Below are positions 60,101-64,000 of a DNA stretch of 64,000 nucleotides, one piece after another (positions within the stretch are counted from its first letter, which is position 1; the number at the start of each line of letters is the position of its first letter). The DNA lies in the NCBI RefSeq assembly GCF_017591425.1, contig NW_024466459.1, positions 9,176,001 through 9,240,000 of the forward strand, given 5' to 3'. The stretch comes from Ochotona curzoniae. Its lineage: Eukaryota; Chordata; Mammalia; Lagomorpha; Ochotonidae. The position numbers and the translations under genes are program-made. The notes beneath the pieces were generated by a model, which saw only the letters and a program-made list of their open reading frames with translations, made no database searches and was not told the origin of the DNA.

Positions 60101-62784
60101 GCAGCTAAAGAATCACTGATTTACATCGGACGGAAGATCTTCCTCTGTCTCTCCTCCTTTGTGCATCTGCCTTTCCAGTAAAAATAAATAAATCTTAAAA
60201 AAAAAACCAAACAAACACTGATTTAGTTAAAGAAACTAACATGTCATTGAAAGAAAGCTGCCCTCACAACTAAAATGAATGTCTAATAAAGTTCAAACTG
60301 GATCCCAAAAGGACTTTTTTTTTAAAGATGTAAAAGATATATCTGTTTATTTGAAAGGCAACGTTAGAGAGAGAGCTTTCGCCCCTGGATTCACTTTCCA
60401 AATGGCCCCAGTGGCCAGGGCTAAGTCAGACCAGAGCCAGGAGCTTCTTCTGGGTCTCCATGCGGGTGGCAGGGGCCCCGGCACTGAGGATAGCAGGTTA
60501 AACAGCTGTGCAGCACCCATAGGGCATCAGTTCAAGTTCTAGCTGCGCAACTTCAAGCCAGGTCCCTGCTAATGGGTCTGAGAAGGGAGCAGAGGGACTA
60601 AAAAAGTTAGTCATAGAATTTATTTTTTTAAATATTTTATTTTTATTTTATATTTTATAATGAAGTCAGACATACAGAGAGGAGGAGAGACAGAAAGGAA
60701 GATTCTCCCAGCCGATGATTCACTCCCCAAGTGACTGCAATGGCTTATCCAAAGCCAGGAACCCGGAGTCTCCTCCATGTCTTCCAAGCAGGTGCAGGGT
60801 CCCAAGGCCTTGGCCCGTCGTCCACTGCTTTCCCAGGCCACAGGCAGGGAGCGGGACTGCCAGGACCAGAACCGGCACCCATATGGGGGGTGCAAGGCGA
60901 GGCCTTTAGCTACCAGGCCACCTTGCCAGGCCCTATCATATATTATGGGCCCGGTGCAGTAGCTCCTGGCTTTGACATGGCCTACCATTGGCTGTTTTGG
61001 CCATTTTTTAGTGAAATAGGGAGAGATCGGTCCGTCTTTTTCTCTCTTTCCAATAAATAAATAAACAAACATTTTTAAAGGATAAAAGTAGAACCTGACA
61101 TCTTTAGCTTCTATGGAAATGGATGGTTTAGTTTATGACACCTTCAAGTTTAAATAATTGCAAAAAACCAAAGGCACTGTTTCAAAGGAAACAAAGTTGC
61201 CCAAGATAGGAAGTGTAATTCTGACAAGTTAAAACGTCATTTTGTGGTTTAGCTATAAACATTGTTAACATTGTCATATAAGGAAAATGTTGATTTCATA
61301 AGAAATTACACTATGAGTAAATTAAGAGATTAAAATTGGAGGTGGTGTGTCTTGGGTGGGAGAGATAAGGCCCCTTCCAAAAGCAGAAAACTCTATGGAT
61401 GTCTCAAATATCACTGTCTATTTTCTTTACCTCTATATTTTTTAAATTTACATTTTTCAAAGGAAAATTTGGCAAATACACATGCACATAAAGCTAGCAA
61501 TATGTAATTTTGCTGCTCGGGCAGAATGGCTGTGCCTGCTGCAGTGCAGATGCATAGATGTGGGCACAAGTGCCCTCCTCCTGCACGTGTCTGCTGCTGA
61601 GCTTGATCATTGTGCCCTCTGCAGCCCTCTCCAGCCGGCCTCAAGCCCTTGCAGGGACATCAGAAGCTGCAGGTCCCTCAGTGGTCCCGGGCTCTGATGT
61701 GGGGTCAAGATTGGATACACTGTTTCTTGTTTTTTAAGGTTTATTCAAGATTTATTTTTGTTTGAGAGGCAAAGTTAGAGGGAGACAGATCCACTGGCTC
61801 ACTCCCCAGATGGCTGCAATGGCTGCAGCTGAGCTGATCCAAAGTCAGGAGCCAGGAGCCTTCTCTGGGACTTGCATGTGGGTTCAGAGTTCCAAAGTGT
61901 TGGGTCATTCTTACCTGCTTTCCCAGGCCATAGCAAGGAACAATGGGGAAGCTCTTCCATGAACTGGTGTCCATATGGGATGCAGACCACAGCCAGAGAT
62001 TTAACCTACCATGTTAAGGCACTAGCCCCAAGATGTACTTATTTATTTATTTACTTGAATGCAGAGAGAGATCTCCCATGCTTGGATTCACTCCCCAAAC
62101 GGCTTCATTGGGCAAGGCTGGGCTAGGCTGCAACCAAGAGTCTGGAGCTTCTCTTGGTCTCCCACATGAGTGGCAGGGCCCCCAAGTGCTCGGTTTATCT
62201 TTTGCTGTTTTCCCAGGCACATTTGCTGGAATGGAAGCGGAGCAGCTGAAACATGACTGGGGTTTATAGTGTTTTATAAGTGACTTTTTAAAAATTTATT
62301 TGTATTAAAGAGGCAGACTTACAAAAATAAGCAGAGGCAGAAATAGCAATCTTCCATCTTCTGGTTCACTCCTCCAATGGCCACAGTGGCCAGAGCTGAG
62401 CCAATCCAAAACCAGGAGCCAGCTTTATCTGGTCTCCCATGCGGGTGCAGAGTCCCAAGGCTTTGGGCCGTCCTCTACTGCTTTCCCAGGCCACAAGCAG
62501 GGAGCTGGATGGGAAGTGGAGCACCCAAGACATGAACTAGTGCCCATATGAGATTCTGGCTTATTAAGGCAAGGTATAGCCACTTAACCATCACACCAGC
62601 CCCTCTAAATGACTTTCTGTAGTTTCACACCTCCTCCTTCATTACTTTTGCTGCTACAGATTAGTCCATTTCTGGTCTTGCTAAGTGGATGTGTTTTTCT
62701 CCAGGAGAAGAGAGGGCACAAAGCATCTGACAAAGCCACACTCTTGGCCTTTGACGCCCTGGTGACCTTCTGTGAAGAACTGGG
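51043..62784 (+). CDS. RECQL5: RecQ-like helicase 5, helicase core (coding exons 1-7)
   Basis: RECQL5 is a nuclear 3'-5' DNA helicase that displaces RAD51 filaments and binds RNA polymerase II. Coding segments on the plus strand: 51043-51172, 53101-53222, 54925-55443, 55918-56023, 56225-56336, 58831-58993 and 62705-62784, about 410 codons in frame. Motifs: Walker A MPTGAGKS with Lys 58, DEAH 157-160, TATAT about 192-196, GIVYCRTR about 263-270, [10 protein letters not shown] about 321-330 and [10 protein letters not shown] 346-355. All catalytic residues expected of a RecQ core are present. The family's long form is about 990 residues, so the Zn-binding end of the core, the KIX and SRI regions lie right of the window. 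The ATG has A at -3 and aligns with the human start without a length change. Confidence 0.97.
51465..51712 (-). mobile_element. Old lagomorph SINE
   Basis: TTTTTTTTAAATTAGTTTGTG, GGCTGAAGCCAGGGGTCGGG and CCTTAACCACCAAGCC in antisense order. Confidence 0.65.
51806..52043 (-). mobile_element. C-repeat SINE, internally deleted
   Basis: ATACTTATTTTTATTGGAAA, TCTCCCATGCAGGTGCAGGA, GAGAGCTGGATGGGAATAG, TTAAGCTATCACGCCC, antisense; the CT-rich segment is missing. Confidence 0.75.
52230..52558 (-). mobile_element. C-repeat SINE, young subtype, with TSD
   Basis: Antisense from TTTTTTAAAAGATTTTTAAT to GCTACTGGACCGGGTC. CAGATTTAAAC (52219-52229) and CAGATTTAGAC (52559-52569) flank it. Confidence 0.93.
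52570..52872 (-). mobile_element. C-repeat SINE
   Basis: Antisense: TTAAGATTTATTTATTATTG, GGCCACAAGCTGGGAGCTGG, GCCACTGGGCCATGGTACC. It abuts the previous copy. Confidence 0.85.
53101..53222 (+). CDS. RECQL5: RECQL5 exon with Walker A
   Basis: 40 codons after two split bases (44-84): [40 protein letters not shown]. The acceptor is TTTTTGCAG and the donor GTGAGG. It contains helicase motifs I and Ia. Confidence 0.96.
53775..53895 (-). mobile_element. MIR SINE relic
   Basis: CTGGGTAGTTAGCCATTCTA and GGAGTCTCAGAGTTTAAGG follow the antisense MIR centre. Diverged. Confidence 0.45.
53899..54219 (+). mobile_element. C-repeat SINE, old, target of a second SINE
   Basis: Head GCTGGCACTGTGGCACAGCA with a short internal duplication, CCGGCTTGAGTCCCAGCTGC, CCGGGGAAAGCAATGGATGA, tail TTTTAAATAAACATAAAATC. 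Confidence 0.8.
54235..54659 (-). mobile_element. C-repeat SINE, young subtype, with TSD and internal insert
   Basis: Antisense from TTAAAGATTTTTTATTGGAA to GCTAGGCTACCGTGCCAAGC. TAAACATAAAATCTT lies at 54220-54234 and 54660-54674. It is longer than its relatives because of a T-rich insert at 54314-54395. Confidence 0.93.
54303..54406 (-). mobile_element. T-rich insert within a SINE, flanked by an 11-bp repeat
   Basis: AGATCTTCTAT occurs at 54303-54313 and 54396-54406. The 82 bases between them are T-rich with TTG and TTATT units and have no counterpart in the other SINE copies. On the minus strand this is an A-rich sequence, as a short retrotransposed tail would be. Confidence 0.7.
54925..55443 (+). 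CDS. RECQL5: RECQL5 large exon with DEAH box
   Basis: 173 codons (85-257) from [16 protein letters not shown] to [13 protein letters not shown], acceptor TGCCCTCAG, donor GTGAGG. It holds [19 protein letters not shown] and [15 protein letters not shown]. Its last four bases are the start of a 49-bp tandem repeat that runs into the intron. Confidence 0.96.
55440..55622 (+). repeat. 49-bp tandem repeat spanning the RECQL5 exon 3 donor
   Basis: About 3.7 copies begin with AGGGGTGAGGAACT or a close variant at 55440, 55489, 55538 and 55587, each exactly 49 bases apart. Shared internal blocks are GTGGGGCCAGGGCACTGT and its variants. Copy 1 starts in the last four exonic bases and contains the real donor; copies 3 and 4 keep GTGAGG and copy 2 has GTGAAG. 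Confidence 0.92.
55918..56023 (+). CDS. RECQL5: RECQL5 exon with motif IV
   Basis: 35 codons plus one base (258-293): [35 protein letters not shown]. The acceptor is CCCATTCAG and the donor GTAAAG. The first Thr has no counterpart in the human sequence I recall. Confidence 0.95.
56225..56336 (+). CDS. RECQL5: RECQL5 exon with motif V
   Basis: Residues 293-330: [36 protein letters not shown]. Two split bases at each end fix the boundaries. The preceding intron is only 201 bases. Confidence 0.96.
56817..57505 (-). mobile_element. C-repeat SINE split by a younger SINE
   Basis: The left piece is the T run and AAGATTTATCTATTT; the right piece continues CTATTGCAAATTCAGCTC to GCCACTAGGCTTACCGCACT. 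Together they make one antisense copy in RECQL5 intron 5. Confidence 0.85.
56846..57178 (+). mobile_element. C-repeat SINE, young subtype, nested, with TSD
   Basis: GGGCCTGGTGGCGTAGACTA head, AAAGTCCTCACCTTG, CTCTGTATATCTGACTTCCC, tail AATAAATAAATAAATCTTTT. TATCTATTT lies at 56836-56844 and 57179-57187. Confidence 0.94.
57685..57803 (+). mobile_element. MIR SINE relic, sense
   Basis: GCTGTGTAACCTTGAGCAAA, TTTTCTTAACTAAATCTCAA and TTTTAAATGGGCCACCTCAC follow the sense MIR core. It lies in RECQL5 intron 5. Confidence 0.65.
57970..58735. mobile_element. Old interspersed repeat split by a SINE
   Basis: GTGCTGCTGTAACAAAATACC with GGCTTACAAGCCTGAGG and later TGTGACCTAAACGCC with CCTCCTTAAATCTACTAG follow the order of a common ancient mammalian repeat. 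I recognise the pattern but not the exact family name. A young SINE at 58184-58533 interrupts it. Confidence 0.45.
58184..58533 (+). mobile_element. C-repeat SINE, young subtype, with TSD
   Basis: TTGGGCCTGGCGCAGTGACC head, CTAAAGCCCTCGCCTTGC, TATATCTGACTTTTCAGTAA tail. AAAACTGGCTCT lies at 58172-58183 and 58536-58547. Confidence 0.95.
58831..58993 (+). CDS. RECQL5: RECQL5 exon with motif VI
   Basis: 54 codons after one split base (330-384): [54 protein letters not shown]. The arginine-finger motif [10 protein letters not shown] is intact. The acceptor is TCCTACAG and the donor GTAAGT. Confidence 0.96.
59140..59995. other. Unassigned AT-rich segment in RECQL5 intron 6
   Basis: No C-repeat is present. 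It contains a 71-codon open frame (59564-59779), an A run at 59819-59830 and AATAAA at 59977-59982. It looks like a decayed retrocopy or old repeat, but I do not recognise the parent. Confidence 0.35.
60006..60207 (+). mobile_element. C-repeat SINE, internally deleted
   Basis: GGAGCTGGCATTATTGCATA head, GCTCAAGTCCTAGCTG, then directly TCGGACGGAAGATCTTCCTC and tail. About 100 central bases are missing. Confidence 0.82.
60315..60479 (-). mobile_element. C-repeat SINE, truncated
   Basis: TTTTTTTTTAAAGATGTAAAAG, GTTTATTTGAAAGGCAACG, CAGGAGCTTCTTCTGGGTCT, antisense; head half missing. Confidence 0.72.
60480..60607 (+). mobile_element. C-repeat SINE head fragment
   Basis: GGCACTGAGGATAGCAGG, TCAGTTCAAGTTCTAGCTGC and GGTCTGAGAAGGGAGCAGAG in sense, joined head-on to the antisense fragment before it. 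Confidence 0.6.
60616..60934 (-). mobile_element. C-repeat SINE, young subtype
   Basis: Antisense: ATTTTATTTTTATTTTATAT tail side, CATACAGAGAGGAGGAGAGA, GCTACCAGGCCACCTTGCCA head side. Confidence 0.88.
60950..61079 (+). mobile_element. C-repeat SINE, internally deleted
   Basis: GGGCCCGGTGCAGTAGC head passes straight to TCCTGGCTTTGACATGGCC, and the tail is CCAATAAATAAATAAACAAA. Confidence 0.7.
61738..62029 (-). mobile_element. C-repeat SINE, old
   Basis: GATTTATTTTTGTTTGAGAG, AAGTCAGGAGCCAGGAGCCT, TGTTAAGGCACTAGCCCC at the head, antisense. Confidence 0.8.
62030..62257 (-). mobile_element. C-repeat SINE, head-truncated
   Basis: CTTATTTATTTATTTACTTG, CAACCAAGAGTCTGGAGCTT, GGAAGCGGAGCAGCTGAAAC, antisense, abutting the copy before it. 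Confidence 0.72.
62286..62605 (-). mobile_element. C-repeat SINE
   Basis: TTTAAAAATTTATTTGTATT, CAATCTTCCATCTTCTGGTT, GGCCACAAGCAGGGAGCTGG, CACTTAACCATCACACCAGC, antisense. It ends 100 bases before RECQL5 exon 7. Confidence 0.88.
62705..62784 (+). CDS. RECQL5: RECQL5 exon 7, last in window
   Basis: 26 codons plus GG (385-411): [26 protein letters not shown]. The acceptor is TTTCTCCAG and the donor GTGAGT. If the donor is not used the frame reads GGG TGA, an immediate stop. Confidence 0.95.
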
Positions 62785-64000
62785 GTGAGTTTTGTACAGG
62801 GAATCCATTTCCACCCTCAGCATCAGTTGGCCAGTCCATCTAAGGCAGCGTTGGGATACTCCAGGGAATCTTAGCTGTGAAGGTCATGGAGGCCTAGACC
62901 TCCTTCTTCCCTTTTGGAGACCCTAGAAACTCTGGCAGTGGAAGGATTTGTTCAGCATCCGTCCCTCCACTCCCCTCCCTTCTGGGATGGGTGGTCCCAT
63001 GGGGGACCCAGTTCTGAGCCACTGGCAGTGTGATCATCATGTGTCAGTGAGCTGGGACTTCTGGCTTCTCGAGTATTGTCCCCGCTTTGCCAGAGAGCAA
63101 GCATCAGGAGACCCAACTTAACTGTGTGTGTGTGTGCATGTGTGTGGTGTGCTTTGAGAGAAATCAGCCTCCTGACGGAACACCAGCCTGTGCACAGGGA
63201 ACCCATGTAGCTGCTCTGTCTGTGCCAGTGGCCAGGGCCATGGAGAGAGCCAGTGACTGTTAAGTGAGGCAGGCCTAGCTGGGTATGCGTGCTGGGAGAG
63301 CCCATGGATGGCTGCTCAGGTGGATTCTGTATGCTTTGGTCTGAGGAGCTGTTTGACTCATCACCCTATCACAAAAGGGTCCTGTGAGGGATTTTGCAGG
63401 TGTGATTGCGTCAGACTGAGGAACCAACTACGCCCTGAAGAGACCACCGCCACAAAGCTCTTGGCATGTGAAACCACTAAATCCAGGCCCTTGGTTTTGA
63501 GTGGAGTACTTGTTCCAAATGCTCATTCCCTCTTGGTTCTTGCAAAACTAGGGTTTTGCAGCTTGATGCTGTTAAGTCATAGTGCTCGTGTCTGGCGTAG
63601 GTTTCAGGTGGTCTTCCAGAAACCAGAGGGACCCTTTTTGACACCTTGTCTGACTCTTTCATCTTTGCTAATGATGTGCTGGCTTCTAGACTTAAGCTGT
63701 TTCTAGCTGCAGACAGACATCTCTCATTTGGCCTCTGTAGTGAGACCATGCCCAGTAAAGCAGTGGGCCAAGAGCCTGAGCCACCCTCGCCCACAGCCCC
63801 AGCCCCAGGGCCCCTCTTGGCACTAAAAGCTGCTACTGCTAAATGAAGCAGCTTGGGTTCCTTATGCTGGGCCCTAATTTCTGGTGAGGACTGAAAGAAT
63901 CTAGCATTCTTGCTCATTGGTGGAGTCCCCTCTGCTGGCAGAAGCCCCACTGGTTCATGTCTCTGGGGCCGTGTCTGAGCCCTGGACATACTCTGGGGGT
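62785..64000 (+). other. RECQL5: RECQL5 intron 7, left part
   Basis: Unique sequence with a short TG-rich run near 63121-63152. I looked for the next RECQL5 exon (starting CRHAAIAKYF in human) and for antisense small-membrane-protein genes known from this part of the human locus, and saw neither. No AATAAA is seen. Confidence 0.6.

Noticed and set aside
62785..64000. RECQL5 exon 8 or an antisense small membrane protein gene
   Set aside because: Neither the expected CRHAAIAKYF segment nor any signal or membrane segment in a supported frame was found.

Overview
This is a mammalian nuclear genomic window. It holds three spliced genes in the order expected for human chromosome 17q25 (ITGB4, SAP30BP, RECQL5), here in inverted orientation. 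The dominant interspersed repeat is a tRNA-headed SINE with an A box, a B box close to GGTTCTAATCC, a CT-rich run and an A-rich AATAAATCTT tail. That is the lagomorph C-repeat. The young subtype, with 'AAAGTCCTCGCCTTG' in its head and 'CTCTGTATATCTGACTTTCC' near its tail, looks to me like pika (Ochotona) rather than rabbit. The species call rests on memory of the family, not on a search.

Layout. Positions 1-10,070 carry the 5' part of ITGB4 (integrin beta-4) on the minus strand: a non-coding exon 1 in a CpG island and coding exons 2-13 (about 553 codons; the rest lies left of position 1). Positions 10.1-17.4 kb are intergenic, with SINEs, an old L1M remnant and a broken RPS26 retrocopy. Positions 17.45-50.52 kb hold the complete SAP30BP gene on the minus strand: 11 coding exons and 308 codons, the human length. 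Its third intron is about 18.6 kb and dense in SINEs. Positions 50.5-51.2 kb are a shared CpG-rich head-to-head promoter. Positions 51.04-62.78 kb hold the first seven coding exons of RECQL5 on the plus strand, with all core helicase motifs. Exon 8 and beyond lie to the right of the window.

The genes do not form one pathway. ITGB4 pairs with alpha-6 in hemidesmosomes, SAP30BP is a nuclear corepressor and splicing cofactor, and RECQL5 is a RecQ helicase acting in recombination and transcription-coupled genome stability. SAP30BP and RECQL5 share a divergent promoter.

Most notable observations: (a) a 49-bp tandem repeat, about 3.7 copies, whose first copy contains the RECQL5 exon 3 splice donor, so donor-like sequences are laid out every 49 bp; (b) a stop codon placed directly on the RECQL5 exon 7 donor, so intron retention gives a 411-residue helicase-only protein like the human alpha form; (c) many SINE-in-SINE insertions with readable target-site duplications, which allow relative dating; (d) an RPS26 retropseudogene beside an L1M relic. 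I found no sign of a wholly new biological system. All exon joins below were checked for reading-frame continuity by hand, and no database search was possible.
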